Made by a program: the position numbers and the translations under genes. 64,000 bases of DNA from Halichoerus grypus. Taxonomy: Eukaryota > Chordata > Mammalia > Carnivora > Phocidae. The notes beneath the pieces are model-generated. The model made no database searches and was not told the DNA's origin. It saw only the letters and a program-made list of their open reading frames with translations. Where the stretch lies: the NCBI RefSeq assembly GCF_964656455.1, contig NC_135722.1, positions 86,919,313-86,983,312 of the forward strand, in the 5' to 3' direction. Below, piece after piece: positions 1 through 13,500 of the stretch (positions are counted from its first letter, which is position 1; the number at the start of each line of letters is the position of its first letter).

Positions 1-604
1 AAAAGGTTCCTATTTTCAATTGTTTATAGTGGTGGCAAAATGCATTTGAAGCCTTTTTCCTATATGCACCCTCTTGCTCTTAAGAAAGGCACTGGCAGTC
101 TCCAGCCCTAGAAGCACAGTCTCCCCTTTGTTTCTGAGAGTGAACATGTGTGACTCCCCACACACTGAGAAGGAAATATGCTACACTGATAATTGGTCTC
201 AGTAGGAATCCAGAAGCATTCTGTTGTGTTTGCTGCTGTCCAATGTAGTTTCATATTTCACTTCTCAGATAAATTGTATCCTGCAATGCATTATGTAATT
301 TCAGAAATAATTACAGAGAGTGGTATTAAGTGGGAAGGAGAAAGTGTACCATAAGTTTAACAAATTCTTTTTCCTTTTGCCGTGTTTTATCGTGCATGAC
401 AAAGGGCACAGGATTAACATTTTTGTTGCCTCTTCACTTCCTCTAAGTGAAATTGGCCCAGGTAGCTCACCTCCTTGCTGCCCGGCTGGTGCCTCAGGAG
501 CAGGTGTGGTTACCTTGTTGCTCTGGTATTCAAGGCGTGTGTGTGATGTTTACCCCCTCTGTGCCCTCCTTGGACAGACTTAACTCCATAGGGGCCCTTG
601 TGAT

Positions 605-690
605 GCAGTGGAAAAGGCAGGGCAGAGTCAGAATTTGAATTTCATCTCTGTCACTTAGGAGCTGTGTGGCAATGTTACCTGGCCTCAAAG
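605..690 (+). repeat. MIR fragment
   Basis: CAGAGTCAGAATTTGAATTT and CACTTAGGAGCTGTGTGGCA resemble the MIR core. Diverged. Confidence 0.45.
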
Positions 691-1696
691 GAATTTCAGT
701 ACATGCCTCCCTCCCCAGAAATGTCAGTCGAACTGGGATTATTAATTAAACAAATGCGTGAGGCGTGCCCACTGTGCGTTAAGGTCCGTGCTCCCTAGAA
801 ATACACAGTGGTTACCTAGATGTGATTATCATTAACCCCTTTATCCCTTTCTAATGGTAGCTCACGTGGTTCTGGTCTACACGCAACCTCTGCTTTAGCA
901 TCAGTTCTTCAAGATAATGCTGAAGTGTTTCAGGCCGTGTCTTTGCTACGGCCTTTCAGGAGAGCTCCAGCACGGGGACGGAGGAGGTTGTTGGTACTGT
1001 TTCAACGTCAGCTTTCTCAGCAGCGGTGGGAAGCCAGCAGTAACCTTGTCTAACCGCAGTCTTTCTAGCAGCATCTGTTGGGAAAAAAAATACATCACAG
1101 CCTCACTGGGATGACTCTGGGTTACTGAATTCATTCTTCTCGGTTGGCTCTGCAAAGTGATAAAGAACGTATGAGGAGTCGAGGTGGATATATATGCTTT
1201 AGTTTGTTCAGTGTGTGATAACATTCATCACGAACGCTGGCCTGAAATTTAAGTGGCTTAGAATGAAGGGGTGAGAACAGACCCGTGCTCTGAGACAGCA
1301 AGAATAGCTTAGTGGCAGGATCAGGTGGGGGTGCGGCGGGGGGGTGCGCGATGGCACCCGAGGTTTCATTGCCAGAACTCTCCTGCTCTTTTCCTTGTTG
1401 AGTCTCACTTCTGTGGGTATTTTATTCTGTTTTTGTTGATGCTGAAGCATCTCCCAGAATTTTGTCCTCTTATATCAAGCCTCTAAAAGGCCCTGAGCCA
1501 GAGACGGAATGTCACATAGGAGTCTGGCTCCGGGTTAAATGGATGCGTGTTTAAACACGCGCATGCTATTTTGAGGTAACTGTTCTAGCCGCTCTCTGAG
1601 CATTTCCGATGTCGGGCAGTGGTCTTCAGCTGCCGGGCAGGTCAGATTCTGTAAACACACACAGTACTCTTTCTTCATGGAGTTTAAGAAGTTCTT

Positions 1697-1897
1697 TTTT
1701 TTTTTTTTTTTTTAAAGATTTTATTTATTTATCTGAGAGAGAGAATGGGAGACAGAGAGCATGAGGGGGGAGGATCAGAGGGAGAAGCAGACTCCCCACT
1801 GAGCAGGGAGCCCGATGTGGGACTCGATCCCGGGACTCCAGGATCATGACCTGAGCTGAAGGCAGTTGCTTAACCAACTGAGCCACCCAGGCGCCCC
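1697..1897 (-). mobile_element. Can-SINE
   Basis: Full-length antisense copy: poly(T), AAAGATTTTATTTATTTA, body, ending GCCACCCAGGCGCCCC. The 17-bp duplication GAGTTTAAGAAGTTCTT (1680-1696 and 1898-1914) is perfect, so the copy is recent. Confidence 0.95.
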
Positions 1898-2119
1898 GAG
1901 TTTAAGAAGTTCTTAGAAGCACAACTGAAAAAGGGTTTTCTGTGAAAACAGGAGAGTTCTTTTACACGCCTAAAGGGATTGATGTCATTTCCTAAAGGGC
2001 TAAACATATTTCTACAAATGAATCTGCATTGAATCCCTGCCACGTGCTCGGCTGTCTTGTAAGGTTGTAGAGGACGTATGTGATATCTTGGTTCTTAAAG
2101 AACTTATGATAATAGTAAT

Positions 2120-2345
2120 CGATTCTTACTAATATTAAACACTTACTAAATGCCAGATTCTCTACTACCGGCCTCACGTACATACTGTGTCACTTAATCT
2201 TCAGAGCAACTGATGCCGTACGTATTACTGTGTCCATTTTACAGATAAAGAAACTGAGATTCAGAGTTTATTCACTTGCCAAGTGGTAGGGCCAGGATTT
2301 TGATCCAAGTCTGTTTGGCTTCAAAGCCCCTGGTCTACTTCCTTG
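2120..2345 (-). repeat. MIR
   Basis: CCATTTTACAGATAAAGAAA and CTGAGATTCAGAG, then AGTGGTAGGGCCAGGATTTT: the reverse of the MIR core. Confidence 0.8.
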
Positions 2346-2553
2346 AGGTGCAGTTGGCCAGGCAAGAAGGCTCACAGGAAAATGCATACTAATTGAAATC
2401 TAGATGGTGTTTGGCAACGGATACAAAGCTGTGAGGGATAGCTAATATGTGATATGTCAGAATCAAGATTCTAAAAGATCTTGGCAGATTGGAAGAACAG
2501 AACAAGTGGTAAAATGAAATATACTAGTGATAAATGCAAAATCCCCTCCCCTC

Positions 2554-2578
2554 CACACACACACACACACACACACAC
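2554..2578. repeat. (CA)n microsatellite
   Basis: About 12 uninterrupted CA units. Confidence 0.95.
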
Positions 2579-3945
2579 TTAAGTAAAAAATCAGCTGTTT
2601 AAGACATGAAGCGGAGTAAAATGGTTTAATAGCACAATGTGAGAGGAAAAAGGACTCAGGGACTTTAGTTATTTGCCAGTTCAAACTGGATCAGCAGTAG
2701 AACAATGGCTGCCACAAATGCTAATGTAATCTGAAGCCATATTCATTAAAAAATATGGAATCCATTAAGGAATAAACGAAGACAACAGGATGATGAGGGA
2801 TCTGGAAATTGGGCCATGTGAAAAATGATTGAACGAATTAGGGGTTTTGGTCTTGAAATATTTGGAGACTTTTGTGTCTTCACGGATTCTGTTTCCCTAG
2901 AGGGGCAAGGTGCAGGTCCTGCCCACTGCATGAAGATGCACATGGGGAGATCTTGACCCCACAGAACCGTCACTGAACAATCCCAAATGATTCGGGCTGT
3001 CTGGTGAGGTGATGAAATGTTGGAGCAGAGGCTGAATGATGTTGTGGAGCAGGATTCCGGACTCCAAATGCTACAGGGATCAGAGCATAGGAGAGTCAGG
3101 GAGGCCTAGAGTGGTCAGGGATGGTTCATGGAGAAACTGGAACACGACCAGGTTTGGAAGATTGGCGAGGGAAGAAGATTCTAGGTGAGGACAATAACAT
3201 AGGAGAAGATAAAGAAAAATAGAGTAGGCATTTAAAAAACTTTATTTATTGAACAGGAAAGGGACATGGCTTCAGTATGATTTATGGTGCTAATTGGGTG
3301 GGAGAAATAAGATTGGATAAAGGAATCTGGGGTCCCATAGAACCCCGTGACACTTATTCGGGTAGGGAACTTTTTAAGGTGCCATTTATTTTTTGCTAGT
3401 ATATTTGATATGGTAGGAGTAACCCAATATATGCTCCACACCTTGTCTTATTTGCAAAAGACTAACTTTAGCCTGAAACGAATAAGCATCTCTTTCACTT
3501 TACTTAAAAACCTTAGCCTCTCTGAAGTGTGTAAAAGGAGGGCTGTTAACCATGAATTTTACCAACTGGGTGTTGTACCACGTGTGTAGTTTTAAAAGTG
3601 AAGTAGTTAAAGATAGGTCAGATCATTACATACACTGTATTGTGGTCACCCTGAAAAGGCAGGAGGGACCCCCCCCGACTCGAAATTGGGTTCAGATGTT
3701 GAGACACAATACTACACATGCACCGAGAGGGTATGGAAAGGTTTACTATGTATTTGAAGTCTCTGGGGAGACAGGGCATTCATCAAAGGAGGGAGCACCC
3801 TGGCTTTCTTATCAGCTTTCCCAGATGGGGGGCAGAAACAGCAAAAATGAAGGCAGATCCATTACAGCCTAGAGATGGAACTATTTCTTCTTCAGGGTCT
3901 TGAACGGAGCTGATGTGAAGACTATCTTGCACCAAAACCTTGTCT

Positions 3946-3976
3946 TGTGTGTGTGTGTGTGTGTATGTGTGTGTGT
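3946..3976. repeat. (TG)n microsatellite upstream of PRDM10 exon acceptor
   Basis: About 15 TG units with one TA interruption, ending about 53 nt before the exon at 4030. UG repeats in this position can affect splicing (CFTR exon 9 precedent). Confidence 0.95.
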
Positions 3977-4029
3977 ACCAGCTAAGTAAAAGCAAATGTG
4001 TGCTCACCTTATGGTTAAACCTTGTCCAG

Positions 4030-4255
4030 GCCTCGTTACCGGTGCATAACCAGGTATTACCTTCAATTGAGGGTGTGGATGGTTCAGACCCTTTGGCAAC
4101 TCTGCAGAACCCTATGGGTAGACTGGAGGCCAAAGAGGAAGAGGATGAGGATGAGGATGAAGATACTGAGGAAGATGAGGAGGAAGATGGTGAAGACACA
4201 GACCTGGATGACTGGGAACCAGATCCCCCTCGGCCCTTCGACCCGCATGACTTAT
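4030..4255 (+). CDS. PRDM10: PRDM10 exon: acidic linker
   Basis: The exon starts after GTCCAG with GCC (ASLPVHNQ...) and ends in the first base of a Trp codon before GTAAGT. It encodes the Glu/Asp tract (about 4129-4220) followed by the [15 protein letters not shown] block, which is strongly conserved in PRDM10. Its length is 226 nt, so skipping it would shift the frame. The acceptor has a poor pyrimidine tract and a (TG)n run lies about 50 nt upstream of it. The purine-rich GAG/GAT repeat is low complexity but in frame. Confidence 0.95.
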
Positions 4256-7200
4256 GTAAGTACGAGCTGTTCCTTGTGAGTGTGTGTGAGCACGGGAACG
4301 CAGGTAACATTTGCTGGGGGCTTCCTGTGTGCAGACCCAGCGCTCCCCGCTCTGCACTCACCATCTCGCTCGGTCCTCACCACAGCCTGTGAGGGAGGCA
4401 CTCATGCTTTCTCGAGGGTTCTGATTTTACTGGTGGATGAACCAAAGGTCAGAAGAGGCTGAGCCACCTGCTCCGTGTCACACGGGGGTGAGTGATGGCT
4501 CAAGCACAGAGCCTGTCTCTGACACCAGTGCTTGAGCTTGTCAAGCCACTATGGGAAGTTGCTCTGGTCCTGGAATATTCCTGGAATATTCTGCCGTTTC
4601 AGCTTTAACAAGCCGGCTCAGCTGCCTTACCTCTCTCTTCATAGCAACCTTTTAAACATGCCTATTATGTTCCAGGCACCCGTGCTTTACATTTTCTAAA
4701 TTGTTTAATGCTTTCCATGGTCTTATGGGAGGGTTGGTAGTGTTCCGTTGTTTGGAGAGTCAGGGTTCAAACTGAGCTGAGTCTGGCTCCCGTGTGCACC
4801 TGGGTAACTACAACACTTGCCGTCTCTCTGGACTGTCTGCTTTGGGAGAGGGTGGGAGGGTTCCTGCTTCCACCTACCAAATTATCGCTTCTTTCCATCG
4901 ATTTTCATGCTTATATGGCAAAGTGCTTATCTCGTTTGTTTGAGTTACTGAGGCTCTTTGGAGCTTTGTGGTCTCACCATATCTCCCGGGACCTTCTGTG
5001 TGGTGATGGTGAAGCCTGTTTGCATGGGGCTGGCATTCACCTCCATGTGCAATAGAGAACTTGCTCATTTTATTTTTCCTTGAATTCATGAATTTTCACG
5101 GCAACTCCTTAGTCAAATACGCATACAGTGACTTTATCTTACAAATAGTAATACAAAGTAGCTCTCCATTATTGGAGAATTGTAGAAACTGGAAGTACCC
5201 ATTTCCTAAGCTGGGTCATCACCCAGCTGGAGTTGGGTAAAATACAGTTGGCTAATTAAATGTGTTAAAGGTCATGAGTATGATGCCTCTGGGGTCCAGG
5301 CACTTTTCTCTGTTTTGTGGCCATTTCCATCAAGTTCTCGCGGTTAGTTTACGGGATAGGTGCTGCTGGGAAAGAGGGAGTGAGTGTGGATGCTTAGTGC
5401 AAAGTAATGACTCCTGGAAGGAGCTGAAAATGGGTCCTGTCTGGGCTAAGCTCTATCATTCAAGACAATGAAGGATAGAATGCTAAATTCATTCATTTTA
5501 GCATTATCTTCACATGATATGCGTTGAAGTTTCAAGCCGTACAGTGCTTTTTCTGTTTGAGTTAGACATGCCTCGACAATGAGGCTTCTATGACTTCTTT
5601 TGAAGAAACTGATTAAATGGTATTGTCAGAGTTTTTTTAAATAGCTTTACTGAGATATAATTTACATACTCTAAAATTCAACTGTTTGTCTTACCAGATT
5701 TTGCAGCATTTATCCTAAGAAGCTCTTCTTTTTTCTTTTCAGACCTGTTATAATTGATTTGTAAATTTACTGGGCTACTATTTGACTTAATCTCCAGTAG
5801 AGAAATAAGTCACTGCCTGTGTATTATTTTTGGCAGGCACAAGCTAATTCTGCCTCATTTTAGAGGAAGAGGACAGGATTTTATTGGTCCATGAAAGCTA
5901 GCATATTACAGCTGAATGAATAGTGTAATTGTAGAAGTTAACTGAATTTTGGAATTTGGGGATTTTTCAGGTTAGAACTTCGTACCTGAGATCAAGTGAT
6001 GTTAAGGAATTTGTCTTTAAGATTTTCTTTCTTTTGCAGGGTGTGAGGAGTGCAATAATGCACATTCTTCAGTGTGCCCAAAGCATGGCCCCTTGCATCC
6101 CATCCCTAACCGGCCTGTGCTCACTAGAGCGAGAGCGAGCCTCCCCCTGGTCCTCTACATCGACAGGTTCCTCGGAGGGGTGTTCTCCAAAAGGCGCATT
6201 CCTAAGCGCACCCAGTTTGGCCCTGTGGAGGGACCCCTTGTCAGGGAGTCTGAGCTGAAAGACTGTTATATTCATCTGAAGGTAACTTACGCTTTATCAT
6301 AGTTCACTCTTGTTCTTAATAACTTTTAAAGGGGCATGTGTTTTCCTACTGGTTCTCTTAATTCAATTCTATAACTGTTGTTTGCTAGTATTTTTCTTTC
6401 TCTGCTTTGTTTTATTTTTTATTTTTGTTTTTTCTGCTTAATTTGTTTTGAATGGAAACATTTTCTCTCTCACCAATAAATTGGAGATTGCAGTCTCAGT
6501 CCCCTAAGGCATTCTATGAGTAATTCTGAGAGGTGTTTTTCTTAGGGGCTGTATTAGTCTGCTAGAGCTGCTGTAACAAATACCACAGACTGGGGGAGCT
6601 TAAAGAACAGAAATTTATTTTCTCACAGCACCCGAGCTGGAAGGCCAACAAGGTGCCAGCAGGGTTGGTTTCCCCTGAGGCCTCTCTCCTCGGTTTGCAG
6701 ACGGTCTCCTCTCTGTGTCCTCATGCCTTTACTCTATGTGTGCACGTGTCCCTGTTGTCTCTCCCTGTGTCCTGATCTCCTTTTCTTGTAAGGACACCAG
6801 TCAGATTGGGTTAGGACCCACGCTGATGACTTAATCACCGTTTTAATTTATTTACCACCTTAAAAGCCGTATCTCCAAATATAGTCACATACTGAGGGGT
6901 TAGGACTTTAACGTATGAATTTGGTGAGAGCACAACAGTCCATAATAGGGGCTTTGACAACTTTTTCTTTTCTTCTTCAAATGTAGACTCGTGTAATCTG
7001 CTAAGTACCAAAAAAGTTTTCAGGAAAACCCCTTTTCAGTTTTTGAAACAGGTCTGTTCTGTTGAATCTTTTGTTAAAGAATAGTTCACTGTATGTTAAA
7101 GTATATTTATACTGATCTCTCTTCTTTACATTTGATGCTTTTGCTTCTGTCCAACCCCTGTGCTGTCTGCTTCTTGGAAAGCTACCCTGGAGAACCAAGA

Positions 7201-10200
7201 AAGGGCAGTGGGAAGGGATACTGTTTGGGGTGTGTTTTTTGAGAAGTCATTTGCTGTCATGGGGAGGTTTTCTTTGGTGAATGCTCAAGATCTTCAAGAA
7301 AGATTATTACTTTGTACAGAGAAATACGTATCACAAGGCTACTCATTATTAATGAATGCAGTTGAATCCCTGAAGTAAGCAACTTGTAAGGAACTAGAGA
7401 GTATTTTGCTTGTATTTCCTGGCTTATTTATAGTATTTTTTGATGTGTTGGTTAATGATGAAGCATCAACTGAAGCTGTACAATGAGATTGTTAACTTGA
7501 ACATTTTGCCAGGTGATTCTGCTCCAAATGAGTCTTCAAAAAGTGGCCTTTTCCTTTTACACTTGGCAAGACAAATTCCTGGATCTTTCTAGATATAAAA
7601 GGAAGAATCAGGATATATGGTTAATTTCAGGAATGGTATTTTGTATATTACTACATTAATATATATCATATTAAAGTTTTGTTTGTTTTTATTTTGTTTT
7701 TTGGTGTGGCTTTTTACTTTCTCTTTGGTTGTAGGTTTCTCTTGATAAAGGGGACAGAAAAGACCGAGATTTGCATGAAGACCTGTGGTTTGAATTATCT
7801 GATGAGACCCTTTGTAACTGGATGATGTTTGTGCGTCCAGCCCAGAATCACCTGGAGCAGAACCTGGTGGCTTACCAATACGGCCACCATGTGTATTACA
7901 CCACAATAAAGAACGTAGAACCCAAACAAGAACTGAAGGTACAGTGCTGGTTCATTGGTACCTTTATTAGGAATAGTGACCATTAAATGCCTTTATGATT
8001 CTTTTTTTTCTCGGAAGGGGGGTTCTTACAAAAATGGTCTTTTCCTTATAATTCACTTACTTATTGAGTACCTGCTACGTACAGTACATTTACAATAATC
8101 CCATAAAAAAGCAATCAAAAGTACATGACTTTTGGGTCTGTCAAAGGCCTACACTAAGGCATTCAGCCCAAGGGTAAAGAAGTAGTTGTGTTTAGGGAGC
8201 AGACTGGTATTTGTGATGGAGTGATTAAAGTTGGGGTCACTTAACGTTATTTACACACTCTGAAGAAGAATTAGTTGGAAACAGGAGATCTTACAAAATG
8301 GAATTTAGATGGACCAGTTAGATTCCTTTACCTGAATGCTTCATTTTACCCTAAGAATTCTATGCACTGACTTCTGATTTCAGAAATACATTCTTTGGAG
8401 ATAACTCTGTAGGAATTTGTCTAAATATTAACTTTTGATGACAAAATTAAAATTCTGTTGTAATTCTAAGGGAAAATTCCTGATTAGATGAAAAAGAGGT
8501 GAGAAATGATTTTATCAGTACATGAACACTGAATCGCACAATGCTGCAATGTGGTAAAAGTGACAAATAGATACCTCTTTGGGGGAGAACAAAGACCTAG
8601 ACTTTGTTCAAAAGCTATACAAAACCTGTGTCTTTGTAGAAGGAGATTCATATCTCACATCATCTATCCCAATAAATTCTTGATATCCAAGTGAATACTT
8701 CTTGGCTGTGGAGGGGAGATTATGTTCTCTCCTAAGGAGTAGATAGAACTGTAGAGGTAAAGACAGGCAGAAACAAATAAGAATATAATAGTTTAGTGTA
8801 ATGAACAACCAAAACACTAGATGAAAAGGAAGCAACAGAGTGGGAGAAATCTTTGTAATACATGTTAAAAGGTTTAAAAATAAAAACTGAGGGGCGCCTG
8901 GGTGGCTCAGTCAGTTAAGTGGCTGCCTTGGCTCAGGTCATGATCCCAGGGTCCTGGGATCAAGCCCCGCATCGGGCTCCATGCTCGGCGGGAGGCCCGC
9001 TTCTCCCTCTCCCTCTCCCACTCCCCTACTTGTGTTCCCTCTCTCGCTGTCTCTCTCTCTGTCAAATAATAAATACAATCTTTAAAAAAAAAAATTAATT
9101 AAAAAAATAAAAATAAAAACTGAGGGGCACCTGGGTGACTCAGTCAGTTGAGCCTCTGACTCTTGATTTCAGCTCGGATCACGATCTCTGGTTCCTGAGA
9201 TCAAGCCCCATGTCAGGCTCTGTGCTCAGCACGGGGTCTGCTTGTCTCCCTCCCTCTGCTCCCCACCCCCCTGCTTGCTCTCTCTGTCTCTCAAATAAAT
9301 AAATAAAATCTTAAAAAAAAAAAAAGAATAAAAACTGAGATGGTTGGGTTGGGTGTCTGATTTTGGCTCAGGTTGTGATCTGGGGGTTGTGGGATCAAGC
9401 CTCATGTCTGGCTCTGCGCTTGGTGGGGAGTCTGCTTGAGATTCTCTCTCTCACTCTCCTTCTGCCCCTACCTCCTTCAAATAAGTAAATAAATCTTTAA
9501 AAAGAAAACAAGAATGAAAACTGAGAGAAAATACCTCTAACCCCTCTGGTATCCTCATGGACACATGAATACTGGGAATAGACTTTATTTGGAGGAGAAA
9601 TCGATAGTAAAGTCAAGGTCAAAATTTTTTCCAATGTTAATAATTTTAAAACCCTTAAAACAACTATGAGTTACTGTTTTTGTTAATTTAAATTACCAAA
9701 AATAAATGGATGCAGTACAGTGAATGTGAGGGTTTAAAATATAGGGACATTTGTCACAGAATTACAGTATTTTATAGAATATTTCTGGCAGTGTATAGTA
9801 AAAGTGTTCTTGGCTGAATAAACCTAATCCTTGAAAATTAGTCTGAGGAAATAATTATAAACAAAGACAAAGCTAGATACATTCTAATTTTGTAATGCTG
9901 TGTTTCGCCAATTCAAATACCAGTGACTTTAAGATGAACCATTATTTTATACACCATTAAGAAAAAATATGCTGCTATTTAGGCTAAGGTTATAGTGCTT
10001 ATTTTTATCACCAAAAAGAGTAGTTTTCTCCTAACTGCAGGAGCTGTGTTAGACTTATTTAGAGATAATTTTGAAATCCTATCACATTTCTGCATACTTA
10101 AAAAGGCACATATAAGCAAAATAAATTGGCTGACATATAAACTGCCTTGTGTACAGTCTAACTTTTTTTTTTAAACTGAATCACTGTTTTACTTTGTCAT

Positions 10201-10512
10201 TTGTGTTTTGTACATCTCTCGTCTTCTGTGCCATCAAGGTATTGATGATGCTGTATTATTTTTAAAATAAGTGATCCACTGTTGCCTCTGGGGTATTTTT
10301 CCAAATGACTGATGGTGTTTCTGTACAAGTTTTGACCCTGTGTTTTCCCACTGACTGAACCCATATGTGTTTTTTTTCTCAATTGAAACACATGTCTTTG
10401 GAAGTTAAGTGACTTTTGATTAAGTCAGTAGGAAGTTTCCTGACAATTTGATGTTTGATGTATTAACAGAGGTCCTACAAGGTGATCACACCAGCCTTAT
10501 ATTCCTTAGAGA

Positions 10513-10554
<42 letters not shown>

Positions 10555-13500
10555 TTCTGAGGAAATGGCTTTTTTTTTTTGGCCTTCTTTTGCGTTGTTC
10601 GTCAAGTGTTAACACGTCATGGAGTGCCAGAGCGACAGATAACTGAATGAGATGAGAACAGTGCAAAGAGCTTGGCTGGGTTTGTGCAGGAGCAATGAGC
10701 AGCAAGTAAAAGAAAGCCACATCACAAGAGTGATTGCAGAATGCCGTGGAGGTGGTTTTTGAGATGCTAAAATATGAAAAATATACATTTTGAAGTTGAT
10801 GGACTAGGGTAGAATTTATAATAGCAAAATGATAAACTATCTCAAAATCCAACTATAGGTCATGGTCAAGTAAATTACAGAACATAGACTCTGGCGTAGA
10901 ATATTATTCCACACTTAAAAATGGAGTCTCCATATAAATATTTCCTTATAGTTAAAATAGTGTTCCATAACAATTATACATGATTAATTCATTTAGCGAT
11001 GAACATATTGAACTCCTACTGTGTTTCAGACACTAGGAAAAGATAGACTGGTGTCTGTGTTCAGGGAGCTTGTACTCTAGAGGGGAAGTGGGCCGAAGGA
11101 TGTAAGTAAGCAAATACAGTTGACGCTTGAACAAAACAGAGATTAGGGGCACCGACCCCTCGGGCAGTTGAGACTCTACATGTAACTTTTGACCTTAAAA
11201 ACTTAACTGTTAATAGCCTACCACTAATTGGAAGCCTTACCAATAACATAAACAATTGATTAACACAGATTTCGTATGTTGTATGCATTATATACTGTAT
11301 TCTTACAATAAAGTAAACCAGAATAAGGAAAATGTTATTAAGACAATCATAAGGAAGAGAAAGTGCGTTTATGGTACTGTACTAAAAAAAAACCTGCGTG
11401 TAAGCGGACCCATGCAGTTCAAACCCCTGTTGTTCAAGGGTCAACTGTAATAACAAATAGTGGTTAAATGCTATGAAGGAAACAAATGGCGCAAAAAGAG
11501 CAGGTAGCAGGAAAGGGACCAGTTTACAAATGCTGGAGAGGGAAGGCCTTGCTGAGGAGACAATAATGAGGCTGGGGACTATGGAACGGGAAGGGAGGGA
11601 CCAGCACTGTAGAAGGGTTCACGGAGGCAAAGGGGAAGAACCCAACACTCCCGATGGTAGACCAGCAAGGACAAAGGTTGGGGTGGGAAAGACCTTGGCT
11701 TGTTTGAGGAGCTGCAAGCAGGCTCTCTTGTTGAAAGGTGGTAAGGGAGAGTGATAAGAGCTGGAATAGATCATAGCGCCCTTTGGAGCCCATCATCAAG
11801 CATTGCAGGTTTTTTATGAGTGAGAAGCTGTTTAAGCATGAGAAGGATGAAATCTGATTGCGTTTTAAGACGCCCTCTCTGCTCTTGTGTGAAGAATGGG
11901 TTGGCGGGAGCAAGAATGGAAAAGGGGAAGCTCACTAGAAGACCATCCAGGCAGGAGCCCATCTGGGCATGGATCTTGGTGGGAGAAGCAGAGATGAAGA
12001 ACATCCGAGTAGTTCACAGCTCTTGCTGAAGGATGACAGAAGAACACTGAGAAATCTGAGATAACTTTTAGGTGTCAAGTGAGAGCAGCTGGGTGAAAGG
12101 CAGGGTATTTATTGAGATGAGGAAGATGGGCAGGGGCGGGGGTGCAATAGGGAAGCATCTAGAATTCAACTCTGGACATGCCAAGTTTGAACTGTTTATG
12201 AAACATGCCAAATACCAGGTAGGCAGTAGAATGTATGTAGAGGGAATAGAAAGGGAGAACCTGGGATGGAGATATTAATTTAGAATTGGTTGGAAATGGA
12301 TGGGATCACTTTAGGGAAAAATAAGAAGGCCCTGGACTTGGATTAAGCTTTGAGGAAGCTTAGAGAGGAAGAGGGAGAGGAAGGAGAGCCAGACGAGGAG
12401 ACTGAGCAGAAATAGCCAGCGGAGTAGGACGGAGGAAGAGACTCAGGAGGGCGCGGTCGCATTTGAAATCATCCTCGGGGATCCCAGCAAGAGCTGTTTG
12501 GTGGAAGTCACAATGATTCCAGCTGTGTAAAAACCCATGTTTACATACAGATAAAACAAACAGAAGAGGCTATGTTTTATTTTGATGAAGAGACTATTAA
12601 TATTATCTCTTATGAAGTTGTTCTAATAACAAAAACAATTTTTTTTTAAAAAGGAAAAAGAAAACACACAGTGAGTGTGTCTTGGCAAATGCACTTCCTG
12701 ACTGACCATCTGGTGTTAAAGAGATCGGCTCACAGTGCGATTTTTTATTGTTGTTGTTTGTTTGTTTTTCATGGGTTGTGGGAAAGCCTGAATTGTTTTG
12801 TGTAAGCAGGAGAAAGAATGTAAGCATGCAAAGAACATCTGGTGATGTCCTTTAGTTCTTCATGATGTACTTGGTTCTTGCAGGTGTGGTATGCTGCATC
12901 CTATGCGGAGTTTGTGAACCAGAAAATTCATGACATTTCTGAGGAAGAAAGGAAAGGTGGTTGGACTTTCTATTTTCTATTTTCTGTATGAATTCTAAAT
13001 TGTATATATTACATCATTATGCAACCTCCAATTTTCCTATCTCAATATATTTAAAAGAGTCCAGTAGCTTTTTTTTTTTTTCAGCTACACATCCTTGTCT
13101 AATCCTAGGATTGAATGACAGTGACATATTTACATTTCTTTCATGGGTGTCTGGAAAATAGTATTTAATATAATGAAAACCTCCAAATACTAAATTAGAA
13201 CCTAGACCTGAGGACGATCTCTATCTAGATTTAATCATCTCTGAGGACATTAGCAAGGCCGGCATTGACTTTGTTTTTAATGTAAATATTACTGAAGTAT
13301 AATTTACATACAAAAAAGTGCAAAAATTGTAAGTCTACAGTCCAGTGAATTTTCACAAAGTGAACACACCTGTGTTACCCGTACCCAGATCAAGAAACAG
13401 AACGTGGCCAGGACTCTGGAAGTCCCTTGTGCCTTCTTCACTCTCAGGTGTAACTCATATCCTGACTTCTAATACCATGGATATAATATGCTCATTATCA

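Larger units (their letters stand above)
1..4029 (+). other. PRDM10: PRDM10 upstream intron (partial)
   Basis: No PRDM10 exon could be recognised here; the N-terminal exons must lie to the left. The stretch holds a MIR fragment near 605-690, a Can-SINE at 1697-1897, a MIR at 2120-2345, a (CA)n tract at 2554-2578 and a (TG)n tract at 3946-3976. Short open frames are not supported by codon pattern or homology. Confidence 0.8.
7939..12883 (+). other. PRDM10: PRDM10 intron, 4.9 kb
   Basis: It holds three same-direction Can-SINEs in a row (8891-9510), an (AT)n tract at 10512-10535, a short inverted-repeat DNA transposon (11115-11449), and around it an old G/A-rich interspersed repeat (about 10985-12310) that I cannot assign to a family. 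No further exon is seen. Confidence 0.8.

Noticed and set aside
954..1045. Open stretch after TTTCAG that reads ESSSTGTEEVVGTVSTSAFS
   Set aside because: There is no donor before its stop codon, and it does not match any PRDM10 segment I know.
3783..4364. 193-codon antisense frame with a Ser-rich run
   Set aside because: It is the shadow of the acidic (GAG/GAT) tract of the PRDM10 exon on the opposite strand.
8900..8990. tRNA-like A/B boxes in many places
   Set aside because: They are the tRNA-derived heads of Can-SINEs, not functional tRNA genes.
10475..10852. 125-codon antisense frame over the (AT)n/poly(T) tract
   Set aside because: Contains poly-Lys and Tyr-Ile repeats from the microsatellite; no real protein features.
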